Assembly: GCA_950295325.1 (NCBI GenBank)
Contig: OX485807.1
Span: 38,778,440 to 38,842,439, forward strand
DNA from: Polytrichum commune
Lineage: Eukaryota; Streptophyta; Polytrichopsida; Polytrichales; Polytrichaceae
Length of the DNA: 64,000 nucleotides
Reading direction: 5' to 3'
Notes under the pieces: generated by a model
Told to the model about the DNA's origin: nothing
Seen by the model: only the letters and a program-made list of their open reading frames with translations
Databases searched by the model: none
Shown: positions 1 through 11,949 of the stretch, in pieces
Position numbering within the stretch: position 1 is the first letter of the stretch
How the letters are laid out: the number at the start of each line of letters is the position of its first letter
Translations under genes and position numbers: made by a program

Positions 1-790
1 ATTCATGTATTGTAGCACTGATATCGTATGGTCGTGCATTACACCCACAAAATACAACACCATTTAATTAAGTGACATACGATTGAGTTGGGAAATTCAA
101 GGTAAGTGTTCCGTGGGAATTACATGATTGGAAGCAATTCCGAAGTTATTCATTGTAGTACAAAACTCTTGAAACATCCATGTTGGTGACATTTCCATTA
201 CACCAACCATAACCGCTTGCGCAAATTTCATGCACCATGACTACATTCTAGATTGTGTCATTATGAGATGTTTCGCTACCCCCCGCCCCTTCTTTTTTCC
301 TACTATATTGTTTATGATATTTAATGTCACTTATCTTTTTGGAATTACAAACTGCTAATTTTTTATTTTTAGTTTAATTTTTAACTAATTAGAGGTTTTA
401 ATGTTCTACAATGCCCATGCAACCAATCTGACATTTTTTAAGTGAAAAAATCTATATTTATATTTATAATAAGTTATACCACAATGTAAGTCCAAATAGA
501 AAGCAACACTAAATACGTAAAAAAGTGTAGTGAGTTGAAGCCCGAATTGAAACTCAAGAGTGCAATGGATTTCGTCCGTGTCTGGACCCAGTCCTCAGAG
601 ATGGCGAGGAGGAGCTTGCTGTAAAGCAATCAGAAGATGAAGACGAAGGTGTCACTAAATGAGAACTTGCCACTTGACTATGCTTGGTCTTCATGCCTGT
701 AATTAGGGCCTCAATTCTTGGGAACTTATTGTTTAAACTACACTGCTATGTGCTATATATATATATATATATAGTGGAGCCTACGCGAAC
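1..790. other. Intergenic DNA, no gene seen
   Basis: No convincing coding region. Positions 302-330 (ACTATATTG then TTTATGATATTTAATGTCAC) resemble the ends of the inverted-repeat element at 44573-45042, so this may be a lone transposon end. A TA microsatellite lies at about 754-773. Confidence 0.5.
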
Positions 791-936
791 ACATAAATTA
801 CTTAGCTTATGAGTTGTGTTCATGGGTCCTGCATCAAATTTGGAAAGAATGCCTCCGAATGCCGGATCTCGGTGCTTCAGATTGAATCTCAAGTTAAGGA
901 AGTTGAACACAACTCATCAGCTGAGTAATGTTATGT
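791..936. repeat. Foldback element, about 146 bp
   Basis: Positions 791-822 and 904-936 are imperfect inverted copies sharing GAGTTGTGTTCA / TGAACACAACTC, separated by about 80 bp. The size and arm arrangement fit a MITE or foldback element. No clear target duplication was found and the superfamily is unknown. Confidence 0.55.
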
Positions 937-1170
937 AGGTTGACTCTTTACCCATGCAAACTATCTTGGGTCCAAATTAGAGCATAAAAACTCATAACTT
1001 TGTTTATGACCCGTATGTTTAGAAACCACTGTAAGAAAAATATTGTTATATTTTGCTACCATGGTAATAAATATTCAAATAAGTGTGAATGAGTGAACAA
1101 AGTTATAAGTTTTTGCACGTTTTGATTTTGACCCAAAGTAATTTGCATGAATAAAGAGGCGACTTATTTG
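936..1170. repeat. Second foldback element beside the first
   Basis: Positions about 936-1006 and 1095-1170 are inverted copies, with matching blocks such as CATAACTTTGTTTA against TGAACAAAGTTATAAG and CTTGGGTCC against GACCCAAAG. The arms are about 70 bp with a 90 bp loop. It abuts the previous foldback, so the two could be parts of one nested insertion. Confidence 0.55.
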
Positions 1171-1249
1171 AAACGACAACCTAATTGCACATACATGTAT
1201 GCACTAAATAATCTTATTAGTTTGGATGGAGGATTAGCATGAAAATAGT

Positions 1250-1330
1250 TAGTGTGAGCCGCTCTAATTGTCTAGTGGGGGTGAAAATAATTTGGGTCCA
1301 AGACCCCGGGTCATCCTTTCGGTCTTTCTT
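1250..1330. repeat. Dispersed repeat, also at about 47690-47790
   Basis: The stretch CTCTAATTGTCTAGTGGGGG...AAGACCCCGGGTC closely resembles about 80 bp at 47700-47780 (CTCTAATTGTCCAGTCAGGG...AAGACCCGGGTC). The shared block is same-strand, diverged and non-coding, so it is probably a transposon fragment of unknown type. The 47.7 kb copy lies in an intron of the Rad50-like gene. Confidence 0.45.
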
Positions 1331-1740
1331 GAACACTAAACTACACTGCTAGATATGATATTTAGTGTCATATGGCATTTAATGTCACCGTGGTAACTTT
1401 TTGGATGACACCTCTTATGAATAAGTGAACAAATACTATCATGAACGATGGATGAGTTCATCCATTGGCCATAACCCTACCTTCTTTTGTCAGCAACTTG
1501 TGATGAAATATTGTCATGGATGATTGCAATTTAGATGAGAAAACACTTAGTAAGTGACAGTAATTGCAACACTGGAAACCTATCATCCCCAAACAATGTA
1601 CAAGGAATGACAAATAATGTTGGGTTAACATCTAGTGCCATGACACTATACTGCATTTTACAATTGGTATTGAGCAAGAGAGTTAGAATTAAGCAAGACA
1701 AATATTTGGATTCTTTAACTCTCCAAAAAAAGTAGGAAAC

Positions 1741-2800
1741 ATTTGGCTACATGAAGAAGCTGGATACGGTATATATAACCATGAAAAAATTTAAACTAGC
1801 AATACGATTACCATGCCTACAAAACATGTTTAGAGCATAATTAATGGCTATACATCACACCCTTACAATAATCAATAAAGACTTCCCGAATGAACCTGCA
1901 CATATCTTCATAGACTACTTTAATGGTCTATATGTGATCAGAAACCAATTAAAACATCCCACACTACATAACAACCACCCTGATAAAACCATTTTAGAAG
2001 AGATACTTAACTTTCAAATACAAAGAACTGAACCCACAACACTCTATAAAGTAAGAGCACATGCCAACATAACAAGAAACAAAGAAGCCGACACACTTGC
2101 TAGAGAAGATAGACCAAAAGAACACTCCAACGCCTCACAACCACATGAATTTACCCACTCAACACCGTACTACTACCAAAGAGACGATTGGCTATCAATG
2201 GGAACAACTCCTACCAAAGGACCCATTAGATTCCTTGAAGAACATCTCACAAAATATCTAGAAATGATCCCCATACTATACCCCAGCATAGATAAATTGA
2301 TATCCAATGAGAAAATAGACAATGAGCTCTCAAATAAATTTTGGACAAACAAAAACATAACTCACTCTCAAAAAACATGTCTTCTAAAACTGAGACATGG
2401 TCAATACATGGGTAAAGCCAAGAAAAAATGTTCTTTGGTAGAAAAGCCTTCCCATCCATCACATGTCCCATATGTAACTCTTAGATCCTTATACGTGGCT
2501 ACATGTACTTCTAAAGTGCAAGAAACACCACATACATGCCCTTTGAACCAAAAGACATAACAAGGAAGTATGAGAACTTTAAAAACTTACAGTGGCCTCA
2601 AAAAAGTTAAGATGCTATGTTCTCATGAATGCATTCAATATTGACCCCCCCCCCCCCCCCCCAAGAAAACACCATCCCCCCATGGCTATTACCTTGCACA
2701 TATGGCCATCAAAGATGTCACTAAAATGCCAGATTCAAACTAAAACTTCTATGTGTGAAAGGACTACCATATCAATCTCTACCTCCAACATAACCTAGTG
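1741..2800 (+). pseudogene. Decayed LINE ORF2 3' end: RNase H and zinc knuckle
   Basis: The main open stretch is 1844-2560. It reads as a plant non-LTR retrotransposon RNase H: IFIDYFNGLYVIRNQL, then YKVRAHANITRNKEADTLA with the conserved H and the final D of the fold. Upstream, an in-frame TAA at about 1831 sits where an 'RAEL' glutamate is expected (frame reads RA*LMAIHH), and a frameshift separates it from a 'EAGYGIYN' segment near 1757. Downstream, another frame encodes TCPICNS near 2463, a CxxC-type knuckle, then HNKEV*EL*KLTVASKK near 2557, so several shifts and stops are present. An 18-base C run lies at 2645-2662. It is a dead fragment without reverse transcriptase. Family assignment is from motif recognition only. 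Confidence 0.7.
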
Positions 2801-2843
2801 ATAACCTAAAAATACAATTCATTGAATCTATGAGGATAAAAAA

Positions 2844-3760
2844 TCAATGAACCACTACCAATTGACACACAACCACCAAAGCAATCCTAAGTACCACCAA
2901 CCAATAAATAACTTGGATTACAAAAGAATAGGTGCCAACGTTGGCTAAGGAATTGTCACAACTTGCGGCAGGAGCTGGTGTTTGAAGGATACAACTTTCC
3001 TGCCAAGTCACTTGCATCACAATATAGTGCTCAAATAAGGCCATCATGGAACAAATCCGAACCACTAAACATGTGATACTTACCCTCATATACAATGAAC
3101 CATTGAGAAGTCCTATGACTCAGCGGCCAACTAATAAAGAAAAGTGATCATATACCCCTACAACACCACAATCACACAAACCCCACCAATACAAAGATCG
3201 TCTAGTCACTTAGGTCCTTTGGTCACTATGGTTACTGTAGTGCCCACATCGAGAGGAGTTAGTAGTCCTGCACCACTAATATTATGTCCAGTAAACATAA
3301 TACCAAGGGTGAGTTGCACAAGCATTTCAATCACATATTTTTTCTCTCTCTCTATTCAAGTAGATCTAAACATATTTTCAAAATTTGGACTTGTTATTTG
3401 CTTCAATTCTATGGCTGGATCCGTTGATACCCTTATGGAATAACTAAATTTTATGGGAGATGTGTGAATCCTTAGTGATTACTTGAATGTTAGGCTATTC
3501 AAATATCATGGACATTTCAAACACATATATATTAAATTATATATATATATATATGATGAATAGTGAAAATATCATCAAAATAATTGCTAAAATATTTTTC
3601 ATTATCCACTCTGCATGATCCTACCATATAGTCTTATCATAGGATCCTATGATAGAATTTAGTATGTGATAAATTTGGACTTGGACTTAGTCCAATTCTA
3701 CTTAACTTTCAATAGTTAGTTTGAATTCAAGATTCACACCCTACTTTAAATGTTTGTTGG
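2844..3760. other. Interior non-coding DNA of the long-arm element
   Basis: No recognisable gene. A TA microsatellite lies at 3537-3553. Only short chance reading frames are present. Confidence 0.5.
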
Positions 3761-3769
3761 CAAGTAAAC

Positions 3770-3855
3770 CATGCCCATGGGGTGGACTTCCCATTGGAAA
3801 CCTAAATGACGTGCATGGGGCACTATGAGATCAAACCCCCTAAATACAAGAAATT
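3770..3855 (-). repeat. Dispersed repeat family R, inverted fragment
   Basis: Read on the minus strand this matches part of 21770-21845 and 34780-34845: a run ending in CATTTAGGTTTC followed by the AGTCCACCCC block. It appears to be a fragment of the repeat that occurs several times here in the other orientation. Confidence 0.4.
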
Positions 3856-4312
3856 TATAAAGAAGAACAATTATATATGTACTAATGGCTAGAAAATACC
3901 TCCACTACATAGTATGTACATACATCAAATATGCATCAAGAAATAAAAAGAAATTATTACATATGTGATCCACTTTCACCTTCCAATGAAAATGTCATTA
4001 TCAACTTTTTCATGAATAGATGTAACTCAATGATTGCCAGGGGTTATGGCCTAAGCAATCATCTTTATAACCACCCACTAAGTATCAAGGGAAAATTTTA
4101 TATTTTGCACAATCTACTTCAAAAAAGGAAGTGATAACATGATCAAATGCAACAACGGTGACAATATTTAACTCCACTAAATATGATATTTCGTGCTACC
4201 AATTCTAATTGTCTTGCTCAATACTAGTTGTAAACTGCAGTGTAGTGTCACCAACACTAAATGTTAACCCAACATTATTTGTCGTTCGTTGTAGTTTTTT
4301 TTTTTGGGGGGG

Positions 4313-4492
4313 GGGATTACAGATTTACAGTGGTGCAATTACTGTTACTTACCAAGTGATTTTCCATCCAAATTTTGAAATATCCATGGCAATATTTCAT
4401 CACAAGTTGCTAACAAGAGAAGGTAGGGTTTTGGCCAATGGAAAATCACTTGGTAAGTAACAGTAATTGCACCATTGTAAATCTCTAATCCA
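4313..4492. repeat. Near-perfect hairpin, 47 bp arms
   Basis: Positions 4321-4367 and 4439-4485 are reverse complements with one mismatch, including GTGCAATTACTGTTACTTAC. Homology extends a few bases outward. The loop is about 70 bp. It lies within the right arm of the larger inverted-repeat element, and the left arm lacks one of the hairpin halves. Confidence 0.75.
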
Positions 4493-4599
4493 TCATCCAT
4501 GACAATACTTGTTCACGTATTCATAAAAAGGGTCATCCAAATAGTTACCAAAGTGACATAAAATACCATAATATCATATTTAGTGTAGTACTTGGATAA

Positions 4600-5780
4600 C
4601 TTTTATTCTTTTGGCCAGTTCCAGAATAAATTGCAGCCACACCTCAACATTATTATCTCCATTATGATGTCAAATGTTCACCCACATGATGTATGCAGTC
4701 TTTCTATAAACAATCATGTACACAATGGCTACATGGCAAGTAAAATGACTACACCTGAAGCATGAGTGTTCACATTTTCAAATAATTTCTTTATTGTTAG
4801 AATCATCAAAAATTGGAAAGTACCTGAATATTGGTTATTTACACTTTATTTATATGGTATATATTTCAATATAGGTCATTTATACATGGTCCCAGATCTC
4901 CAAATCACTGGCAAAATTGGTTTTTTAAGGCTTTGAAAATCGAGTTGAGTTGCAAAAATAATTTAAAGGTCAAAGTGGCCATTCTCTTTCTCTTTAGATG
5001 GTTGCATAGGTTGGACCCCCCCCCCCCCCCCACACACACACACAAGAGAATTAGAATCCAAAGTGGATGTAGTGGCATACTAGCTTACCCGATGCACTCA
5101 ACTATAAATATCAGACAATACATGTCTACTTGATTTATTTATCGTCACACCTAGGTTGTCCCATTATGTTTCTCCATTTTGCAATCTAATTCCATAATGG
5201 AGGTTTCAATGTTACAAGTCACCTCATCCCCATATAAACCCACACTCACAAGTGAGGCATAATGCCAATCAAGTCTCTCAAACTTGAGGTCTCATAATGA
5301 AATCAAATTTGCTTGAAAAGAGAATTGCATGGCTCCGTGTTGGAAGATAGGCTTGAGATAAAATCTACCCAAAAATGTTCAAGTACTTTGAGATTGTCAA
5401 TATTTATTGTGTAATATTTACTTGGCACACATGAAAGTAAATTCATTGCAAGAGCAAAGCTTGGTCCATTTCAACGCAGTGACGTTGAAAGTGACAATTC
5501 AAAAATTCACTTGAATGCATTCATGGTTGTAGCAAAAAAATAATTTGTGAAAAGTTTATGAGGATTTGAAAGATCTTTGCAAGCTTAGATGTGATAGTAA
5601 AGTAGACAAATGCAAAACTAAAAATTTGGATGAGAATTCTCTCATAAATAGGGAGGTTCTTTCAATTGCCAGGGCTTAGGGTATAGAGGTTTGTCATCAA
5701 GTGAGAAGCTAAACAGTCGAGAAGTTTTTTACTCTAAGTAGCCAAACCTCGGAGGGTGGTCTCTTCATACCACGTACAAA
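4600..5780. other. Intergenic DNA with C16 run and CA repeat
   Basis: No gene recognised. A run of 16 C followed by a CA microsatellite spans 5016-5044. About 80 bp at 5250-5330 (CCAATCAAGTCTCTCAAACT) is an inverted match to about 22690-22765, so both are probably fragments of one transposon. Confidence 0.5.
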
Positions 5781-6075
5781 CCAATTTGACAGTGTGAAGG
5801 GGTATTATTTGAGGCATTCATGTACATAGTTTACATAAGGGAGAGGTATTATTTTTCTCTAGTGTGTGCATTTAAAATGGTTATTAAGGATTTTGAAATC
5901 AAGATAGATGTACAAAAGGGCCCCCTAAGGTTTAGGGTTTAAATTGACAATAGATGTTACGTTAGTTTCATTCAATTCATGTTTTCATCCATTATTGTCA
6001 TATGCTAATAGTCCTCAATGACTACCATGTCCATTCCTTTAGGCTTTGCATTTAGGTTTTAGGGATTTACAAACT
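5780..6075 (+). repeat. Dispersed repeat family R, copy near 5.9 kb
   Basis: Contains the blocks ACATAAGGGAGAGGTATT, CTCTAGTGTGTGCA, TAGATGTACAAAAGGG, CTAAGGTTTAGGG, GTTAGTTTCATTCAATTCAT and CAATGACTACCATGT. The same ordered blocks recur at 8340-8475, 20925-21045, 34388-34860 and 50902-51374. Divergence between copies suggests an old family. No coding capacity is apparent. Confidence 0.6.
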
Positions 6076-6079
6076 GGAG

Positions 6080-8340
6080 GCTCTTAGAGTGTTCGTGGGT
6101 TCCTTTGGGTTTTCTCTCTGGTTTGTGGCTTAGTTATTGTTCCATTTGGACAACATGGATCTTGAAAATCATTGGGGTGCCTCCGATTGCTCTAAACCTT
6201 ACATAGGTCCCACATCAAAATTACTGAGCAACCTTCTTAGTCTACTTGTTTTAGGCAAGCCACAAGTGCAAGATACATCATACACCAAAGAATAAAAAGG
6301 AGACCTTTAGAGTAATTTATTTATATTTCCCAATATAAGGTATGACTCACTCACAAATATTTTATAATAGAATGTTGTGCACACATCATAGAATGTCATC
6401 TATAGAAGCCAACGTCCATTCTCAATCATGTACTTTGACCCTAATATGGACTCCACCTTAGTAGAATAATCTCCAAGCCAAATGCACATTTATTTATGAG
6501 AAAATGTTACTACAAGTCTTACACTTGCGACATGCACATTCAATTCATTTTGTTCCTGGCTATGCATACATGCAACACAAAAATCATGATGGGTGTTTTT
6601 GGCATTGATTATAAACATTGTGAGGATGCGCTTTTAATTTTTAGAGCAAAAGCTATGTACGGCAATGAGATAGTGGCAACCTTGCCCTGTTTCAAATGTA
6701 TGCCTCCTACAAAGAATTTGGAATAATCAACACTTCAATGTGATCTGATATGACCTTCAATCAAGCAATGGCTTTATTGGACCATTGGAGGCAAGGCAAA
6801 TTGGGCCTAGCCTGCAACCCCTAGGAAATCCTTGATCACGACAACCAAGATCTTGACCAAGTTCATGCACCTCCTCCCGCTTCCATGCCGCAACCCACAA
6901 AACTGCAACCACTTTTTGAAGCACTAGAGCTAGCCAAGCTCGTTCAAAATACGGGTGCCTCATGTAAATGTATATGCAATTACCAATACGTAAGTTTCCA
7001 ACTTCCCACTTTAATAATCCACGCTCATGTTGCATATGGTTGTCAAATTATGTGTTTACATATTCTTGATGGTTATTGTTTTACATTCACATTTTGGAAT
7101 TCACTCTTCATGTTTTTCGATAACAAGGTTCATGTTTCTACATCTTTTCAATAATCAATGTTTTAACTCCTTTCATTTGGGTTTCATATTTTGAAACTCT
7201 CTCCATGCTCTTCCAAGATCATAGGCAAGATTTATGTTGGACAATCCATCAAGTATGAGGTATGATATAAACGACATGCTTGCAAGGATGTGTAAAGATG
7301 TGATCAACTATGGCATTTTTGAAACCAACTTCAAAGTATATGTAATTAATGTAATAAACCAATAATACCTTGCAAGTCGTTTCGAGGAAAAAATGACATG
7401 TTTAAGTATCAAAAATCAACCATGTTTAAGTTATGATATTTTAGCTCGATGTCCTTCCTCAAATCGATTGTATTGAATCCTTAGAAGAAGGAGACGCTGG
7501 TAGCACTGTGGATATATACTCTACGCAATAAAGTATATTTTTCTTGTTCTTCATTCTTGTATTTATGGCTATCAATACTTCTTATGCAACTCTTATTATT
7601 TGGATGTAAATCAAGCTAACTCTTCCTTGCTAAGGTCTTAATGTTGTTGAGGAACATAAGAGGTTTTGTAATATGCTATCATTTTTTTATTTTTTTATTT
7701 TTTTGGTTGTCTCGATTAGTTAAGAAAACCATAGTTGAGCATCCATTGGAAGTAATTGTTACTCTCATTATGTGAGTTGAGCCCCCAACTTGGAAGTTCT
7801 ATCCTCTTAAGAAAACTTGGAGTAACCAATAGAGGGTGGCAAACATCATTATTTTAGAGGCATTTGTTCCTTGTTTTGAAATTTTAAGGTTCACTACCAT
7901 TTACTTCTATGTCTGACTAGTTTTTTTTTTTAATTTTTTTTTAATAGTTTTTATGCCTATTGGGCCATCTTTTTCACAGTTAGTTTGTAGAAGCAAAGAA
8001 GTTGATATAAACTTGATTGCGTATTTTTTTGTGCAAGTGAAAGCATATGCACATCCAAGCGTTTAGGGTTTTGACAAAAATTATGCTCTTTTGGTGTCTA
8101 AAATGAACATACATTGTGGAGAAGTGTCCTAAGGTTTCCTCAACTTCTCTAATTTGGTTCTCAACCTTTAATAAAATTCTTTGATTTTAAATTGCTTTAT
8201 TTTTTTATGTTTGCAATGCAAATAACATCATAGAGGATAAGTGTCACCAATTTTCTTCAATCTAGAACATTTTGATTTGGTCCTTGACCTTGAAATAACA
8301 TCTTAGCTTTATGATCTCTTCGTTTGGTCATTGGAATCCA
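6080..8340. other. Intergenic DNA, no gene recognised
   Basis: AT-rich, with T-rich tracts at 7683-7705 and 7920-7945. Short frames on both strands (for example 6496-6726 and 6757-7035) show no conserved motif, and I regard them as chance. Confidence 0.5.
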
Positions 8341-8475
8341 TAATACATAAGGGAGAGGTATTATTTTTCTCTAGTGTGTATATTAAAAAGGGTTATTAAG
8401 GAATTTGAAGTAAAGGTAGATGTACAAAGGGGGCCCTAAGGTTTAGAGAAAAATATGACAATAGGTGTCACGTGA
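8340..8475 (+). repeat. Dispersed repeat family R, short copy
   Basis: Carries TACATAAGGGAGAGGTATT, TCTAGTGTGT, AGGTAGATGTACAAAGGGGG and CCTAAGGTTTAG in the same order as the copies at 5.9 and 34.4 kb, ending near the GTCACGTGAG block. Confidence 0.6.
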
Positions 8476-8705
8476 GGGAAGTTAAGACATGAGTGATGAG
8501 TAGTGAGCAATGAGCAGTGAGCGGTAACACATGAGCAATGAGCAGTAAAGAGTACCAAATTTAGCAAATAAAAATTGTTTTAGGGTATACCTTCTAAATT
8601 TGATATGTGTATTCAACAAAAAAAATGTATATAGTATGTGCATTTTGGGAGAAAAAAATAATGAAGGGAGCCCATTACCATGGAAAACCAAAAAATACTA
8701 TCAAT

Positions 8706-8760
8706 ATGTATTATAATAAAAATCAACATATTGACATGTATTATAATAAAAATCAACATA
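8706..8760. repeat. 30 bp tandem repeat, two units
   Basis: The 25 bp core beginning ATGTATTATAATAAAAATCA occurs at 8706-8730 and again at 8736-8760, with TTGAC between. Just upstream (8485-8545) GAGCAATGAGCAGTGAG-type short repeats also occur. Confidence 0.8.
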
Positions 8761-8813
8761 CTAAAATTGTCAAACATGCGGTTGAATACGACCCTTGCAA
8801 TATTACTCACAGT

Positions 8814-10536
8814 CTACCATACCTGCAAGTTTAAGTAGCCGCATGACCTCATTACAAGAGTACGTTGGAGTGTGCATGAACTTGTCACTATTGTAATCCA
8901 CCTCGTACAAAATTTTAAACACATAATAAAAATGTTTGCAATACGCCCATTTCCCTTTTCTTCCCAAAGATGCATAACATTTTTGTGAAGTCGGGGTATG
9001 GGCATTGTGGTATATCACCAATTGTGACACGGTATGTAATATCCTTCTTGGAGACAATGTTGATTAACATTCCAAATCTGGGATATGAAATGGCAGTTAC
9101 TCCAACCACATAATAACCATCCATGAGCCCCACGCTCTCCCATTTGGTTTTGTGTTATGCCATCGGTGCTGCTAGATTACAACACACTATCTTTCTAAAC
9201 CTGGAAGTTGGGTGGACATCTGGGTTTAGTGAAGCACGAAAACCCATTCTAGGGATTGGAAGTGTGATGATCGTGGAAAGCATTTGGCTAGGAGAGAGAA
9301 CCTCCCTCTGTCGCAATTAGAAAAACATCTTCGAGTGCCAATACCTCATGCTTTGAAAGATTAGTACCTATCTTCACCGGCCATGTGTTGGGTACTACAT
9401 GCCAATTCAACACGTTGTTATTTTGCTATCATTTACACAACATTTGATGTCGTCATGGTAAAACCAAAACTCGAACTCCACATTGTTGGTGGAGCGATAC
9501 TCCTTCTTCAATCCCTTTTATGTAGGAACATGGATGCCATGTTTTCTAGTCCCAAATTTGGTGTTGCAAAGAGCCCCAGTATTGACTTGCATGGCCCAAC
9601 ATCTTTTGGTAGAGTTGGGTGGCAATCTTGCAATGTGCTAATGGGAACAGAGACAATCAGTCTCTAACACGGATGTAGTATCTACCACACCATGCTTTGT
9701 AGAATTCAAGAACTCCACTATGCATGCCCTTTTAGCTCTTGTATCTGGGTGAGGAATTGAGTAGTTCACATTGTCTAATCGATGTGAATCACACTTGGTG
9801 GCAGATTAAGCTTCCGTTTGGTGGATCCAAAAAACTCAAAACTCTCCAGAGCACAATCCCTAGTGTTGAGATCTTCTGCCCCTATATAGGACTTCATGGC
9901 CTTTGCGAGTATTTATGGATCTCCACACATAGCAGCAACCTTCAATTTTAAGGACGAGGAATGAGGGCCTTTACCAGTAGAAACACCTCTCAATCACGAC
10001 TTGTAATTTGCAATCTACATGAATGCACAGATCAAATTGTTCGATGTCGCTTTGTACAAACATATCATTTTGTTTCTGGATTGTTGGAGCCACTTGTTGT
10101 GCACCGTCTTTGCAAGGTTACATATTGGCATTTCTGCATGTTTATTCATAGTCATGTCTTGCAAATATTATACAAATATTAATAAATTTTATATATTATG
10201 AATATTCATAATAAAAGCATATTGCAAAAAACAAAGTGATGATGCACTCACAAAAATCATATGACCACCTCATTGTCTACAACGGAAGTGCCAAGAACAC
10301 AACCACTCAGAATACCCGAAAATGCCTTCCTCTGGGGCAGCTCCATGAACGGATGACAACCATCCTGAATGAATGACATGGTATTTAGTTTCGGCTTCAT
10401 TCATTGTTTTTGCGTCCTTGTAGTCCTTGCATAGATGCTTGTGTTGAAATCGTAAAGATGCCTTGATGTACTTTTGTGTAATCTTATTCAAATTTTGTGA
10501 CCAATGGAAAAGACAAGTGCGCTCGCAACCCACCAT
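8814..10536 (-). pseudogene. Decayed Mutator-like transposase, SWIM zinc finger
   Basis: Three minus-strand frames together look like one broken transposase gene. The 10270-10536 segment reads CERTCLFHWSQNLNKITQKY..., with spaced Cys/His and a basic helix. Near 9040 a frame reads YRVTIGDIPQCPYPDFTKM, and after a frameshift KWAYCKHFYYVFKILYEVDY (about 8880-8960). Together these match the SWIM pattern CxC...CxH, except that the second Cys of CxC appears as Tyr. The 9135-10270 stretch between them is badly decayed. SWIM domains are typical of Mutator/FAR1-type transposases, which is the basis of the call. No DDE triad or terminal repeats were located. A related fragment lies at 33640-33790. Confidence 0.5.
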
Positions 10537-11489
10537 TGGCAGAGTTGGATCACCTTTACCATATATCTTTCTGACCGCAATCCAATTGGGCTACGCACTG
10601 TCCGCCATAAGACCTTTGAAATTCACGTTCGACACCTCCATTCTCCGCCATGACAAAGTTCAAATTTTCTTAGAAGAGAATTTGAGCTATGCCATCTTCA
10701 GATTGTATATCACAACACCCAATGGTCAACACATACAATACTTGCTATCGTAAACATGACATATGAGGGTGGTCCAGTCCTTGAGACGTTTGACATGATC
10801 AACCATTATCCATGAATTTTCTATATCTCCTCTAACAAGCATACGCTTAACAAGATCCACACCACTCCCTTAAAGATCTACAGACATTTTAAGGCCAAAT
10901 ACTTTGTTTTTGGACTGGCCAGGGAATCTGTTGCCATGGACGTATTTGAAGCATGTATGGTATTTAAGCGCCATTATACTATTCATCAACTTCATCCCAC
11001 TACGAACAAAACGTTTGGAGCCTCAAACAAAGTTAGGACAATTTGGAGAAGCAAAGAGTACTAAATTTATTCATGACAACCTTCAAGAATCAACCTGCTA
11101 GATGACATCCTTCACCGTTTAATAAAGATTTGAGGTAGTTTGCAAGGAATTATTTGCTCGTTGCTATCAACTCCCACATAACGATGCATGATAGACAATA
11201 TTGGTACTAAAAAATACTTAAAATGATTTTACGCACACAAACATAAGAAATTCTTCTATATATCCGTCATGCTATATTTCTTGCATAATCACTAGCTCAT
11301 TAGGAGATAACACCAGTCAATGAAACCAACTAGATTCAAATTCAGGTTGGTACAAATCAAAACATCACTCTTTTTATACTACTCGCATCCACATGTGAAT
11401 GTCTTGAACCCTTTTTGCTACACTTATATTCACTTGTTGAAAATTTATGGTTGCTTCTAACTGGGCTCCTACAAGTAACGAAAAAGACG

Positions 11490-11945
11490 TATGAGAGCAC
11501 CGGAGGCATTGGCGGCACTAGTAATATCCCTGGGATACAAAAGTGGAAATACGTATAAGAACCATGGGTAAAAAATAAAAATTAGTTTTGGAGGCCTTGG
11601 AAGTATAATGGTGTCACCAATACCTAGGGAATGAAAATTAGTTATAGAAGCCTTGGGGGTATTGGCGGTGCCGCCAATACCCGGGGAGAGGGGTCAAAAT
11701 AAAAATTAGTTTTGGAGGCCTTGGAAGTATAATGGTGTCACCAATACCTAGGGAATGAAAATTAGTTATAGAAGCCTTGGGGGTATTGGCGGTGCCGCCA
11801 ATACCCGGGGAGAGGGGTCAAAATGAAAATTAGTTTTGGAGGCCTTTAGGGTATTGGCAGTGCCGCTTATATCCCCGGAGGTAAAAATGAAAATTAATTT
11901 TAAAGGCCCTGGGAATATTCGCGGTGCTGCCAATATCCCAAGTAA
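11490..11945. repeat. Tandem array of a palindromic GGCGGTGCCGCC motif
   Basis: Two identical 124 bp units run 11581-11704 and 11705-11828, with a third partial unit after. Each unit is itself two diverged half-units of about 62 bp. Every half-unit carries a palindrome whose best form is GTATTGGCGGTGCCGCCAAT followed by AC (11659-11680, 11783-11804). Degenerate versions occur near 11505, 11609, 11733, 11850 and 11917. The spacing and the central CGGTGCCG are the conserved features. Reverse-strand reading frames across it are a by-product of the repeat. Confidence 0.85.
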
Positions 11946-11949
11946 GAAA

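Larger units (their letters stand above)
1340..4590. mobile_element. DNA element with ~350 bp inverted-repeat arms
   Basis: The left arm (about 1340-1693) and right arm (about 4198-4590) are inverted copies. Both carry, in reverse order, the blocks GACAAATAATGTTGGGTTAA, CATTGGCC..ACCCTACCTTCT, AGCAACTTGTGATGAAATAT and ATATGATATTTAGTG at the outer ends. The outer termini read ACTACACTG.. and ..TTAGTGTAGT. The right arm holds about 50 bp extra (inside the 4313-4492 hairpin) and a T11G10 run. The interior contains a decayed LINE fragment rather than a matching transposase, so this may be a non-autonomous foldback element or two opposite insertions of one MITE flanking older DNA. Confidence 0.5.

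Noticed and set aside
8482-8834. Overlapping short frames near 8.6 kb.
   Set aside because: They follow an AT-rich 30 bp tandem repeat and contradict one another in strand.
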